DNA of 64,000 bases from Leptobrachium leishanense. Lineage: Eukaryota; Chordata; Amphibia; Anura; Megophryidae. The position numbers and the translations under genes are program-made. The notes beneath the pieces are model-generated. The model was not told the origin of the DNA and made no database searches. It saw only the letters and a list, made by a program, of their open reading frames with translations. Location: contig CM019064.1 of NCBI GenBank assembly GCA_009667805.1, positions 110,768,328-110,832,327 on the forward strand, written 5' to 3'. Positions 21,176 to 33,183 of the stretch are shown one piece after another (the first letter of the stretch is position 1; each line of letters opens with the position of its first letter).

Positions 21176-21319
21176 TATATTGCCCCTAGTAGCTCACACA
21201 TTGATATATATTGCCCCAGCTCACACATGGATTTATATTGCCCCTGCTCACATATGGATGTATAGTGCCCAGCTCACACATGGATGTATAGTACCCAGCT
21301 CACACATGGATGTATATTG

Positions 21320-21930
21320 CCGCCAGGCTAATTCACCTCACCCGCCGCTCTGTCTCTGCCGCTCCCCTCTGCGAGTCCCTTCACTGGCTCCCCATCCACT
21401 GCAGAATTAAATTCAAAATCCTTATCCTTACCTACAAACCCTCACTAACTCAGCTCCCCACTACCTGTCCTCACTACTCAGCAAATACACCCCAGCCCGC
21501 TCCCTAAGGTCAAACAGTGACCTGCGCCTAGCTTCTCCCCGCATCACCTCTTCCCATGATAGACTGCAGGTTTTCTCACGCGCAGCCCCCACTCTCTGGA
21601 AAGCTCTCCCTCATACTGTCAGACTTTCCCCTAACTTCTCTTCCTTCAAACGCTCCCTTAAAACGTTCCTATTTAGGGAAGCCTACCACCCAACTCACTG
21701 ACGCAACCATCAATCACTCTCACCTTACAGTCCTCTCCTCCTGTTTCCAACCCCAACCCTCCCAGATTGTGAGTTCCTACGGGAATAGGGCCCTCATCTC
21801 CTCCTGTACTGTTTGTCAAATGTTGTTCAATGTATTGTAACCCTGTCTATACTGTGCTTATTGTACAGCGCTGCGGAATATGCTGGCGCTTTAGAAATAA
21901 AGAATAATAATAAAATAATAATAATGATAA
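21320..21930 (+). mobile_element. L2 LINE 3' end, strongly 5'-truncated
   Basis: Aligns closely with 14170-14773 of the larger L2 copy, including the C-terminal RT sequence, 'gtacagcgctgcggaatatg' and an AAT/AATA tail. Its insertion splits the 26-bp satellite, so it postdates that array. Confidence 0.92.
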
Positions 21931-22303
21931 TTGCCCCTGCTCACACATGGATGTATAGTGCCCAGCTCACACATGGATGTATAATGCCCAGCTAACACAT
22001 GGTTGTATCATGGATGTATAGTGCCCAGCTCACACATGGATTTACAATGCCCAGCTCACACATGGATGTATAGTGCCCAGCTCACACATGGATGTATAGT
22101 GCCCAGCTCACACATGGATGTATATTGCCACGCTCACACATGGATGTATATTGCCCAGCTCACACATGGATGTATAATGCCCAGCTCACACATGGATGTA
22201 TAGTGCCCAGCTCACACATGGATTTATAATGCCCAGCTCACACATGGATGTATATTGCCCAGCTCACACATGGATGTATACTGACCCCAGCAGCTCGGCG
22301 GCG

Positions 22304-22444
22304 GCGCTCCAGCGTGCCTTCCTGGGCCCCACGTGCACCCTGCATTGACACCGCCCCCCACGTGATGCGCGCATTTCACATGAGGGGGCAGCATCAATGC
22401 AGGGTGCACGTGGGGCCCAGGAAGGCACGCTGGAGCGCTGCTGC
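22304..22444. repeat. 140-bp hairpin near the end of the hAT-like element
   Basis: About 55-bp arms: 'gcgctccagcgtgccttcct' at the left is matched by 'aggaaggcacgctggagcgc' at the right, and the pairing continues through 'gtgcaccctgcattga'. GC-rich, able to form a stable cruciform. Confidence 0.85.
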
Positions 22445-22742
22445 CATGGTCCCTTACAAAACCGGGGCCCCACTGACCCACGGGCCCTCGAGCAGCACCC
22501 GAGTGCCCGATGGGTCAGTCCGCCCCTGCCCGTTATCCATTAGCTGCTCAATGTTGTATTAGAAGCTCGAGTCACAATATTTGAGAGCTACTTTGATATA
22601 CAGGCAGCAGCGCAACGTGCTGCTGTTATCAACTTCTGGAGTCCATAGGACTCCATAGATCCTTGAGAGGTTCTGCATGGGCTCTGAGCAAACTTGCATT
22701 TATGGGGTTGCACCACATGGACAGTTGGAACTATATGTTCCT

Positions 22743-23490
22743 AAGGGGTTATTCAAAGAGCACCAAAATTTCACTGAAATTTTGTTGCCCTTTAATTGGG
22801 TACCCCTTCGGGGAACTCAATACACAGGCCTTGTGAAGAATTCAGCATTCACTGCTGGGTCCCCGAAGTGTGCCGAATGGACCTGCCAAACGCATTCGAT
22901 AAACCGCCGAACGCAGTCGGCCATCCACCGAACAGACCATCGAATGCCTCTAATCAGCTGCCAAATGCTGGCGATGAAAGCCGATCGGCTGCCGAACAGG
23001 GATAAAATAAAACTGCAGTTTTTAAAAGGTGGTTTAAACAAAAATAATGCATGAAAATGCATGGAAAGGTCCTATGAACAACAATATAAAGGTCAGTTAC
23101 ACAATTTTATAAAAAAAGGCACTTTAAAAATTTGGAATCAAAAATTTCGCCACAAAATTCTAAAAAATTAATTAATAAAAAGAATTTTTTCTGCAATTGA
23201 ATAAAAAATATTGTAAAAACAGGAATTCATTTTTACATTGAAACCTATGGGATACTCCAGCTTAAACCTGAAAAACGAAACCACGGAAAATCTGGCATTT
23301 CGCCAACTTTTCAATGATCTTCGGTGTTCTCTGAATAGAGTAATCATTACTTCTCTATAGGGAATTTCACTGCCGTCGAATTACACCATATTTCGCTGGC
23401 AATTCACTAATATTTGGCAACTTGGCAGCTTTCTGAATAGCCGAATTGCCACAAAATTGCACCGTACAGTGAAATTCAAAGTAAAGGAGC
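22743..23490 (+). repeat. Element of the 'ggggttattcaaag' family
   Basis: Starts 'aggggttattcaaagagcac' and shares long stretches with the copy at 63293-64000, including 'cactgctgggtccccgaagt' and a run of 'gccgaatgcctc'-type phrases. Right end is approximate, near 'ctgaatagccgaattgcc'. Related in its first 17 bases to 31801-32705. Confidence 0.65.
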
Positions 23491-23509
23491 CAATAATTTA
23501 TAGCAAGCA

Positions 23510-25720
23510 GCTTTTAATTCAATTTTTTTTATTGTGAAGTAAAGTCAGCATGACACACATAAGGAAAAGGCCTCACAGGGCCAAAACGAGTCATCGAAGA
23601 AAACGGCCACACAGGGCCATAACCTGTCATCTCATGAGGTCACAGAAAGAGACATCTAAAATACTAACTAGGCATCTAGAAAGCACAGCTGGGGAGAAAT
23701 AAGAAAAATAGTCTCTGGAGTAAATAATGAGTCCTCAGGAATTAGAACAAAATCGAAGACATAAAATATAAACTCAGAAAATTTTGCGAGCATACAAAAT
23801 GTCTTCAGAAAATAGTACGAACGTGAACAGCAAGGGGTATTGAGAAAATAAAAAATAATAGGGAAGAGAGGGGTTGCTATACACATCACTGTTTAAAAGA
23901 TGGTGACCCAGAGGAAGAATAATAAGAAAAAAAAAGTGTGGGGGTGAGGGGAGTGGCAAAGGCCATCACCGTGACGGTCCTGGCGCACTCCCAAAGGAGG
24001 CGATGGAGGGATAATGTCACGAGGCCCAGGAGTCCGAGGGCCAACCATGACAGTAAGAGCCATGGTGGCGCACCGCGGGGCTACCCGGTAGACGCCAAAG
24101 AGAAAAAAAAAAGAAGGGGGGTACACCATCGCCAGCAGGGCGAGCACCAAGCAAAAATGTAAGGGAGGTACGAATAAAAAAATTAAACAAGAGTCCCCAG
24201 AAAGGTCAATAAACTTGACAAGGAGGGGAGAGGGGGGAAGGAGAAAAAACACTTTTACAGAAGTCAGGGAAATATATAACGTCCTCAGGAATAAAATACT
24301 CAATGTAGGGGATGCTCAGGAAAAACTGTAACTCAGCCCAGAGAAGAAGTCGTTGGGTCCAGGGACAAACCAATGCCAGAAAGCATAGGCCAGGCCCCAG
24401 CTGGGTCAGAAACAGTATAAGGCACATTTTCATGAGTCACCCACAAGGGAGCCAGCCAAACCCCAGCGATAAACGACCCCCCCGAAGACAGAGTAATGCC
24501 GTCACATCCCTGTACCGACTCCATGCCAGCAGGGTCACAAATGCTAAATAATTGTATAACATCAGCGACGCTCTGTAAAATGTCACCGCAGACCACGCCC
24601 CGAGGGCCGACATGATCCGTTTCTTGACCGCCGCAGTCTTGGTATCCGCGATGACATCCCTTTGGGAATCCCGGGGGGCCGTCGCTGACTTGCGGATCTG
24701 GAACGCCGATTAAACAGCACTGTCACATTAGGTGATGATGTAGATACTGATTTGGGGATGTCTCGTATATGTATATTTTGCCTGCGGTGTCAGGACTCGA
24801 AAACCTCCACTGAGTGGGTCAAAAGGTCAACCTGGGACTTCAAGGTGCTGACCTGGGACGAAAGAATTACCTGCTCCGTGGCCACTTCAGCATTCTGCGC
24901 CTGCACCGCCGCCACCTGAGTTCCTATCAAGTCCACCTCAGTCCGTACCCCAGACACCGCAGCGGACCACATACTCTTAATTTCCACGATGAATCTGCGG
25001 TAATCTCCCATTGTGGTGGGGCTGGCATCATCTTCCACATCAGGGGCAGCTTCAGCACCTCGTCTTTGGGAGGGTGGGCCAACACCCGAGGGTGTCTCAT
25101 TCCCGCCAAAGACACCCTCCGTAGTCTGTGCCACGGTCTTCAGGAGGACAGGGTTCTGGAATCATGATATCCAGTACCCCCCTAAGAGAGCAGCAGGTCA
25201 TCATCTTCGATGCAGTGGCGTGAGGGATCAGAGGTAAGCTCCTGGGACCTGCTGGATAAAGCTGCCTGTTCTTTATGTTTTTTTCTGGCCCGCTTCTTCG
25301 TGGCCGTGCCCACAGCTGTACCCCTTCTGTCTTGGGACGTTGGGGCAAGCCAGTCGATGCCAGCCCCATTACCAAGGGCCCAGGAGCAAACATCAACCGC
25401 TGAGGAGCAAAAATTTTTGCTTATCACTCGGGCCCAGGTAAGCCACTCGCGGGACCCGGCGATCCGCAGGAAACTCCCCGGCTCCACCACATGGACTAGG
25501 CCGCACTAGGCCCAAAACTCACCGGGTTGTTTAATACACCAGTGGCCGCACAGCGAACTCCATCGCGGGCACCCCAGGTGGATGGAAGGCACCAGCACCA
25601 CCAGGTAGTCCAGGTAGGGCACAAAAACCCTGCTATAGTCAGCTTTAAATACAAGTTGCTGGAGGAGCTCCGCAAGCAGCTTAAAGCAAACATTAGTGGC
25701 TTGAGTCATTACTGTTACAA
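23510..25720 (-). mobile_element. Unclassified retroelement fragment with ORF1-like coding
   Basis: GC-richer than the surroundings and with coding-like segments on the minus strand. The most convincing segment is at 24790-25134. Upstream, 25182-25490 encodes a basic stretch (TKKRARKKHKEQ) followed by acidic residues. The plus-strand left edge has a short T-run followed by 'attgtgaagtaaagtcagca', compatible with a retroelement 3' end. I cannot name the family; an L1/Tx1-type LINE first ORF is the leading possibility. Confidence 0.4.
24790..25134 (-). pseudogene. Coiled-coil ORF1-like fragment
   Basis: A 114-residue open frame. Residues from about 47 to the end show heptad-like hydrophobic spacing (FIVEIKSMW, VRTEVDLIGTQVAAVQ, VILSSQVSTLKSQVDLLTH), as in trimeric coiled coils of LINE ORF1 RNA-binding proteins. 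No RRM or CTD is seen downstream before the stop. Identification rests on the coiled coil and context, so it is weak. Confidence 0.35.
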
Positions 25721-26935
25721 CTGTGTTGGAATAAGGCCCATGGTTTCTGTAACTATCAATCCATTAAAGGTTGTTTAACATGTCAAAGTGGATAGAGCCC
25801 TTTAATAGACTTTACTTGACCGATGCAAAATCAAGGTTGTCATGTAAACCAAAAAACTGTCCTAAAGGGAATGTACATGAAAATGTTAAAGGAAAGCTAG
25901 AAGAAAATAGAGGACAGAAATAAGTGATCATGTGCAGTTTCCATTCTGAACAGCTTTCAATACTCCTAAGTGTATTATGACATCAATAGTGGGTGTTGAA
26001 TATCGTTTCTTCTGTGGAAGTGTTAAAAACATCTACATTTTAAAGCGCAACATAAAGCAGCAGATCAAAGACTTTTCTGAGTACATTACTATGATTTACC
26101 ATTTTTTTCCCCACAAAATCCAGAAAAATATCCTTTTACATCAGCTTAACTAAATACAGTTGTTAGAAGATGAATGCAAAGAACACATATTTCACCGTAC
26201 AAAATTTACGGTGAGAAACCATCCATAGAATCATGTGCTTCAAGCTGAGTTCTATAACTACTATGACCTCGCTTTTAAATATCATTCGATGATATATTTT
26301 AAGGTCGGGGAGACAAAGTTCAGCACAAAATGGGCATCATCCACAACTATTCCAGATATATTAATAATGCTATTTAGAAATTAAAAGCAAATAATAAGGA
26401 CGGCTCGTGATTGCGTTATTAGTTGCAGATATGGAAATGCTCATCACTAGGTTGTATTCACTGATAGTGAATATCCATGTGTGGGAAAAATGAAAAGAAG
26501 TTGGACATGAACATCCAAAAGCAATCTCACGCACATCCATATGATTTCAAAGCAACATATGCAGGAAACAGCATGCATAGATATATTTTCACACGTACAG
26601 CAGGCGCCTGATATCCAAGAATAATATTAAGAGCTGGAATTGAATTCTTGTCTTTCCTGCATAAAGGATATATGTCTTAATTAATTATCTTTATCGCCCG
26701 CATTCCTCAAACTCTGCAACCGATTTATTATTATCGGACAACTTTACATAAAGATAAACATCACCTGCTTTTGGTCGATGTTTTTTTTTCAAAAAATAAG
26801 CTGAATTAACTGAAAACAATTCACCCAGAAGTGATATTTGTAAAATGACGTTTGTCAAACAAAATAGCTGGCTAGCAGGTAAAATGCTCAAAAAAAGTGT
26901 TTTTTCAGCCAGCATTATAAAGATTTGGGCCTTTG
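25721..26935. other. AT-rich DNA, no gene seen
   Basis: No recognised repeat boundary or coding segment. Confidence 0.5.
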
Positions 26936-27517
26936 ACCCCTTCCTGACTGCTGACGTACCATGTTCGTCTGATCAGGAAGTCTTCCTTACACCCACGGAC
27001 GTACATGCTATGTCAGTGTCCCCTAACCTCCCTCCCACCCTATACTTACCTTCCTCGCTGGGCTCCCACAGCAGACTGGCAGGCTGGAAGCCTTCCCTTC
27101 CTATTCAGGGGACCCAGCCGGCGCGATGACGTCATCACGGTGCATGATGACATCATCAGCAGGTGCCATCTGGCGCGTGCTGCAAAAATCAGGAAGGGGA
27201 GGGGGGCTCTTGTGGAGTCCTCTATCTCCCCAAATATTTTAGCTAGGAAACCCAATTTTTTTTATTATTATTATTTTTACACTAAACCTGGTCATGTTTG
27301 AAATCATTGGAAAGGCCTGATCACGGCCTTTCCAATGATACCAAACATGACCAGGTTTGGTGTAAAAATAATAATAATATATATATATATATATTTTTAA
27401 ATTGTCTGTGGGTTAATTAAATAGGACTTAAGCTGGCATCTAAAAATTATGAGCATAAAACGGTCAGAATGAGCTCCGCCCACAGAGGTGAACTGGCTCA
27501 GCAGTGAAGGGGTTAAA
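26936..27517. mobile_element. Element with 'accccttcctgactgctga' ends and a perfect-type hairpin
   Basis: Left end 'accccttcctgactgctga' and right end 'tcagcagtgaaggggtt' are near inverted copies. At 27272-27370, two 45-bp arms pair through 'aaacctggtcatgttt' and 'aaacatgaccaggttt' about a 7-bp centre. Fragments of the family occur at 3403-3497, 16437-16525 and, for the hairpin sequence, 37725 and 60180. Non-autonomous DNA element, superfamily unknown. Confidence 0.6.
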
Positions 27518-30345
27518 AAGCAAAAACATGTAAAAAATGGGTATTTCTAATCTCAGGACAAAATTTCAAAACTATTTAGCCGGTGTCTTTTTTTTTTAGA
27601 TTTTGGGGATTAAATTTAGAAAAAAAGTGAGTTTTTTCAATTTTTTCATCATATTTCATATTTTTTTTATAGTAAATTATACGATATGATGGAAATAATG
27701 GTATCTTTAGAAAGTCCATTTAATAGCGGGAAAAACAATATATAATATGTGTGGGTTGCATAAATGAGTAAGAGGAAAATTTGACCTAAACACAAACCGC
27801 GCAGAAACGTAAAAATAGCAGCGGGCACTAAAGGACGGATTTTCGAAAAAACGCCCGGTCACTAAGGGGTTACACTTCACTAATAAAAAAAATCGGATGT
27901 TTACAAAAATGTTTCAGGCTAATTCGCTCAAATTATGATTTGTAAGTTTTTCCAGAAATCAACATACCGATAAACTCAAACTGATTCGCTAAAGCCGATA
28001 TTTCCATTAAAAAGTATAGCTGCGGGAGGCAATATTTGAGGCAAATTTTTATTGGGAATCAAAATGCCTGTAGGCTCGAATTTGATTCTCCCGAAAAATG
28101 GACAAAATGCAGCCAATAAAGGTGACAGTTTTGGCTGAATTAAATCGAAGCCTCAATTTTTTGTTTGTGTGTTATTTTTGTTGCAGATAGTGTCTTCAAC
28201 GAGCATTAACATGCCATTTCATCCACATCTATTCATTTATATTACTTAACACCAGCTGGCTGTAACATGGTGTATCTAAATTCTTTCACAGAATTTAAGA
28301 ATATATGATTTATATTAGCGTACAAGCAACATTCAAGACTCTACTATAATCCATGATACTAACTAAAACTGACACAAACATATCACAATTGTTTTAATGT
28401 CATGTTCATGAATGTTCAATAGAAGTTTAGGATCCAACATAACAAACCCTGGTAAAATCAAAGCTGATGTATACAAGCAGAACCCTATTCTAGTCAAACC
28501 TAAAGACAGTAGGAGCGATGTCAGCAGCTCAGCTCATAATGAGTGATTGTCACTCATACGAGCAGCAGCGTAGTCTTCCTTCACAAGCCATCACTGATCT
28601 CTATTTATCTTTTTTAATTTGTTCTTACAATGTACTATTTGTGTTCCATTGTTTATTTTCATACATAGTAATTTTCAGAATCAACATCTCAATTAAATTA
28701 TATTATATTTTTCTCTTTAACAGTTTATTTTCATTGATGGTAGACATAGTAAAAAATGTTTTGCCTATACATTCCAATACAGCAATTGTTATATATTTTC
28801 AACATGGAACGTCCAGCTAATCGTTCAATAAACAATTAAATACAAATTAAATCACCTCAAAAGAAGTGCTAAGCTCTGGGTCAGCCAAGTAAACAGATAA
28901 GGCTGATCAGGTCGCCCCTACAGGGATAGGGTCAACACCTCTGATTTGACTTTCCAAATACCAAGATGTAAACTGAAATGTGTTGTGAAGGGAAGTACAA
29001 CTAGATCCGAGAAGATGAGATGAGGTTGTTACAGAGGCCCACCCATCTGCCTTATTACTCCCGATAGTAGATCCTAACAGACCTATTTTGGGGCCTGAAC
29101 CAAGCCCAAGGTAACAATCATGGGGGTTGTAGTGGAGGTAGGCATAGCCGTCTGAAAGCCTCCTTCATATCCTCCTGTCGGTGTCCTGAAAAAATGGAAA
29201 CACAAAAGGGAGTATTCCAAGCTAAACAGTTTGTGTGTATGTGTGGGGCGAATATGTATCTGTGTTGGCAGGTGGGTTATACTCACATGGATATTTTTTC
29301 TCTGTAATAACACAAGTGGAAAACAGTTGATGTGTCCAAAAAAATTCAGCTTTGTTCTGATCTCTTTCCACTTGACTCAGAAACTGCCAACTAAAACCAA
29401 TTTGCCAACCTTTAATTGCATATATAATTATTGAAGAATTTGAAAATTTCTCTGACATGTGAAATTAGGTAGTGGTTAAGCAAATTCAATGTTGATTTCA
29501 ATCATGAGCAAAAACAAATATTCTACTGAGACAAGATTGTTGAACATATTTTAGTTGGAGTTGGAATCCTCATACAATAGACTTGTTTATGTTTTATAAA
29601 GCCAGCCTGCAGGATCAAATTATATTAAAAGGCTTCCAGGTCGGTTGATGAATAGTTATTCTTCTTGATTATAAACGTTGCTGGAATTTCAATAATAAAA
29701 ATGAAAAGAAAAATTTCACAAAATGATTAACACCACATTGTAATAGCACAGAAAAGTAAATCTTCATTTAATTGCTCTAAAGTTATATAATCGACTACAG
29801 AGAAATGAGCCCATAATCTTGTTTCTGTTGGAAACAAAACCATTAAAAAAACTCCAAAGAATTAGACATGCTTCAAATGTCAAAAATATGGCAATGTAGT
29901 TTATGTTAAAAAAAGAGAACAGTAACTTTTAAACATCATTTAAGTCCTTTATTGCCAAGATCAATCATACTCGATCTATAAGGCACCTATCAATGCCTCA
30001 GTATTGAGTATAGTCGATGTGGACTAATTCTGGAGTGGTTTTTTTTTCCAAACAAAATTAGTTTTGACTCCAGAATATGTCTCTAAAGTTATCGCACCTC
30101 CAGCATGATGCCCAAGGTTCCAAAACCGACCGAACTGCTTTGAATCTATTTTTTTTTATATTCAAGGAAAAGCACATATCCCAAGCTGTGTTACAGAGGT
30201 TTAGTATAAAACACACAGATGAGTGGTAGAGAACACTAAAAACATAAAACACCCGATCTCACCTCGGCGTCCCCTCCTCTTGACACAATCGTGAACAGAA
30301 TGAGTAAAAAGAGAATATGGGGTAGAGCTAAATTATATAAACATA
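27518..30345. other. AT-rich DNA, no gene seen
   Basis: Contains an interspersed stretch rich in 'aattcgct' and 'ccgata' phrases at 27890-28150, reminiscent of the element at 33351, but no clear ends. No coding sequence recognised. Confidence 0.45.
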
Positions 30346-30591
30346 AATAACCATAATAGTGCTGTATAATATACTCTTGAAATAGTAATACAGAAGCCCG
30401 CTGGGACCTCACTCACACAATATAGCGGTAATATAGGCACATCAATAATACCACTTCACGATTCCACAGGACGGACTTCTGATGTAACCCAGCAATGCCC
30501 AGAACAACAGGGAAAACTCTGTAGGAAGAATAGGTCATTGAAATGTGGGTTTATTAATATAGAAGAATAAAAACAAAAGTAATTCTGATGG

Positions 30592-30624
30592 GTTTCTTCT
30601 TTAAATAAATATGGACTTCATCAG
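30592..30624 (-). ncRNA. Hammerhead-like core, left arm
   Basis: Minus strand has an exact CTGATGA, then AGTCC and an A/T-rich stretch, then GAAAC. The 5' core is canonical, but stem II is poorly paired, so self-cleavage is doubtful. Confidence 0.45.
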
Positions 30625-31144
30625 GGAATACTGTACATATTAAATAACTGTGTTTTATAGGTCTTTTACGCAGACTTTCCGCAGAACGTCCTGCACGATC
30701 AACGTGGTAAGCGTCATTCGCGGAGTGTCGCCGACTCGTTGTCGCACTTTCAGTAACGTCATTTGTGCCGCTATCTCATCGATGCTCTTCCTGGTACATC
30801 ATTTCCTCCTTGCATTCCGGCAGTCAGTATGATCGTCATCTCTATGTGCCGAGGAACATCTCAGGAAAGGCGCGCATGCTCCGTTTGGTTATCTTCTGGA
30901 TCCGATCGCCACCTTGGCGGGGTAATATACCCCCATTCACTTGTCCATCGATAGAGTCCCGTACAAACCCGCATACAAGAAAGGAAAAAAATAAAAATAT
31001 TCCCATATTTTGTATGCGGTTTGTGCAGGACCTTATATGCACTATTGATGGACAAGCGAATGGGGGTTACCATGCCGGATGTGAAAGACGAAAGCCTGCG
31101 TAAAAAACCTATAAAACATGGTTATTTGCTACGTCCAGTATTCC

Positions 31145-31173
31145 CTGGTGAAGACCATATTTAAGGACGAAAA
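31145..31173 (+). ncRNA. Hammerhead-like core, right arm
   Basis: Reads CTGGTGA, then GACC with an A/T-rich loop and GGAC, then GAAAA. It is the diverged mirror copy of the core at 30592-30624. Confidence 0.4.
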
Positions 31174-31205
31174 GCTGAATTACTTTTGTTTCCATCCCTC
31201 TATAT

Positions 31206-31389
31206 CAGTGGTTCCCAACCGAGGTCCTCAATTACCCCCAACAGGCCAGGTTTTGCAAATCAGTTTGCAGGATTCAGTCTGCATTTCCCCAATCACTGAG
31301 CAGCAAATCATATAACCAGTGCTGTACTTCAGATATCTGGAAAACCTGACCTGTTTGGGGTACTTGAGGAACGCGGTTGGAAACCATTG
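31206..31389. mobile_element. hAT MITE, 184 bp, with 8-bp target duplication
   Basis: Ends 'cagtggttcccaacc' and 'ggttggaaaccattg' are inverted repeats of the well-known hAT MITE type. Perfect 8-bp target duplication 'ctctatat' at 31198-31205 and 31390-31397. It inserted into the right arm of the inverted duplication. Confidence 0.92.
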
Positions 31390-31800
31390 CTCTATATTAA
31401 TAAACTCACTTTTTATTGACTGACTCCTACACAGTCTTCCCTGTTGATCCGGGCATCGTTGCATGACATCAGAAGGGCTTCCTGTGGAGTCGTGAAGTGG
31501 TATTATTGAGGTGCCTATATTATCGTTATATCGTGTGAGTGAGGTCCCAAGGGGCTTCTTTATTTCAAGTGTCTATTATACTGCACTATTATTGTTAATT
31601 ATGTTTACTGAGGTTTAGTACCTCTATTTGGCCAGCAGATGGTGCCACCTGCCTGTCAAATAATGCACACATGTTGAAAATGTGCATTTCATAGTTTCAA
31701 TGTATATCTTGAAAAACTTAGTTAATTTTGACAATAGGTTTATCAGCAATAATCATCTCTATAGCTAATACATAAAAAAACTAACGTCAAAATTAACTAA

Positions 31801-32705
31801 CAGGGTTATTCAAAGAGATTCGAAAAGTCACCGCACGTTCGGTGACTTTTCGTTCTCTTCAATTCGGTTCCTTTTGCCGATCCCATTTCGGTGAACCTGC
31901 GGTGTATTCAGCAAACACCACAGTGTCCCCGAATTGCAGGGAAAGGCTGCCGCAAACCTGACGAAAACGAACCGCAAAACCCAGCGAATGCACGCCGAAA
32001 ACCCTCAAAAACATCTGGATTAACCCACCGAAAACCACGGAAAAACCCGAGCAGGAGCCGATCACCCACAGCGAAGCCGCCGGAAAAAGCCGAGAAAGCC
32101 GAGACCGCAGACAGAGTGAAGTGAATAAATTAGGAAAACAGTTTGCATGAATGTTTGAAAAGTGAAACACTGTTTGCAAAGAAACTACTGAGCGAAAATG
32201 TCTGAAATTTACAAATGAGGTCCAGGGAATGATAATAAAGAGGGCTGTTACAGAAAAAATACGTAAACTTAAAAAAAAAAAAAAAAATCTGAAAAAAATG
32301 CTTAAAATATCCTAAAAAATCTATAAATAAAGAGACTCATTACTGCAGAATTTTATAATGAACGGTTTATTAGATATTGAATTAAAACGGGAATATTTTT
32401 AACATTGAAGCCTATGGGATTCTCCTTAATAAATTTGCCGAATTAAACCACCGAATGGCAGGGCATTTCGGGAACCTTTCACTGCTGGTTTGTGTTCTCT
32501 GAATAGCCGAAGCAGTGCATTTTCATGGGGATTTCACTGCCCTCAAACAGGCACCGAACAGGCACCGTATGTTCAGGCAATTCGCCAGGATTTGGCGAAT
32601 TGCCTGCTCTCTGGATAGCCGAATGTCCGAGAAAGGTAACAGAACGCTGATTTTCAGCGTTCGGTTACCTTTCTCAAGCAATTCGGATCTCTTTGAATAA
32701 CCCTG
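31801..32705. mobile_element. Non-autonomous element with 'cagggttattcaaagag' ends
   Basis: Starts 'cagggttattcaaagagatt' and ends 'aatctctttgaataaccctg'-like ('gatctctttgaataaccctg'). Interior has GC-rich quasi-repeats ('ccgaaaaccc', 'gaaagccgag') at 31940-32110. No transposase and no clear target duplication, so the superfamily is open. Part of it recurs at 4643-5070. Confidence 0.7.
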
Positions 32706-32736
32706 TAGGTTTTTCAAGATATTAGCTCTTTTTGAG

Positions 32737-32925
32737 AGAAAGGATTTTTACCAGGAAGGATACATTGAGATTTCTCTCGTTCTCAAGTATGTCCTGGGTG
32801 GCGAGTATGTACCATTAGGTGTCTTGCCCAAGGACACTAACTGGAGAGGTGCTCTTGCCAGGATCGAATCTGTGTCTCCACAGTCTCTCTAAACGGTTAT
32901 AGAGCAGTGATGTTACTTGCACTAC
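32737..32925 (-). mobile_element. tRNA-derived SINE, reverse copy
   Basis: Reverse complement of the SINE at 3574-3778, including 'aaggatacattgagatttct' at the 3' end and a mutated B box (ATTCGATCC in place of GTTCGATCC). Confidence 0.8.
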
Positions 32926-33183
32926 TTGTCCTATAACTTAATGAGTCCAATGCAGGGTGCCTGCTACAAATGTATCGGTAACTCATATTCCAACTGTGTA
33001 GCTGAGGATTCGTAAGGTGCCAGATGTCTAAGTATAGAATTCCAGGTATTTTCTCAGTACCAGAATATAAATTTATCCTAGCAGACACTGTTAGCATATT
33101 TGTGATAATTTGACTTGTTACTAACAATAATTCCTTTCTTGCATGGGGGTATCTGAGCATCCATAACCAGGCAATTTTCCTGC

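Larger units (their letters stand above)
20926..22290 (+). repeat. 26-31 bp satellite, interrupted array
   Basis: Repeats of 'agctcacacatggatgtata' plus 'gtgccc' (26 bp), with a longer variant ending 'ttgcccccagc' at the left end. The array is broken by a MITE at 21096-21175 and an L2 end at 21320-21930. The whole array lies inside the hAT-like element. Confidence 0.9.
20467..22528. mobile_element. hAT-like element filled with satellite DNA
   Basis: Perfect 15-bp terminal inverted repeats 'caggggcggactgac' and 'gtcagtccgcccctg', flanked by perfect 8-bp direct repeats 'cccgttat' at 20459-20466 and 22529-22536. No transposase. The 2-kb interior is mostly a 26-31 bp satellite, with one 55-bp satellite block, an 80-bp Tc1 MITE, an L2 3' end and a terminal 140-bp hairpin. 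Terminal structure assigns it to hAT with good confidence. Confidence 0.85.
30349..31595. mobile_element. 1.2-kb inverted duplication carrying hammerhead-like cores in both arms
   Basis: The left arm (30349-30985) is matched in reverse complement by the right arm (about 30990-31595), interrupted only by a 184-bp hAT MITE. Examples are 'gggacctcactcacac' at the left with 'gtgtgagtgaggtccc' at the right, and 'tacttttgtttttattctt' in the left arm reversed against 'tacttttgtttccatccct'. Each arm has a hammerhead-like core: minus strand 30624-30592 (CTGATGA ... GAAAC) and plus strand 31145-31173 (CTGGTGA ... GAAAA). The centre near 30985 is also palindromic. A head-to-head pair of short Penelope-type elements is the best reading. 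Confidence 0.6.

Noticed and set aside
20926..22290. CRISPR-like appearance of a short repeat with variable intervals
   Set aside because: The 26-bp units are adjacent with no unique spacers, the genome is eukaryotic, and no cas genes occur.
23580..23640. Hammerhead-like reading of 'ggccaaaacgagtcat'
   Set aside because: No CUGANGA-like core precedes the hairpin on either strand, so the match is limited to a short GC stem and an A-run.
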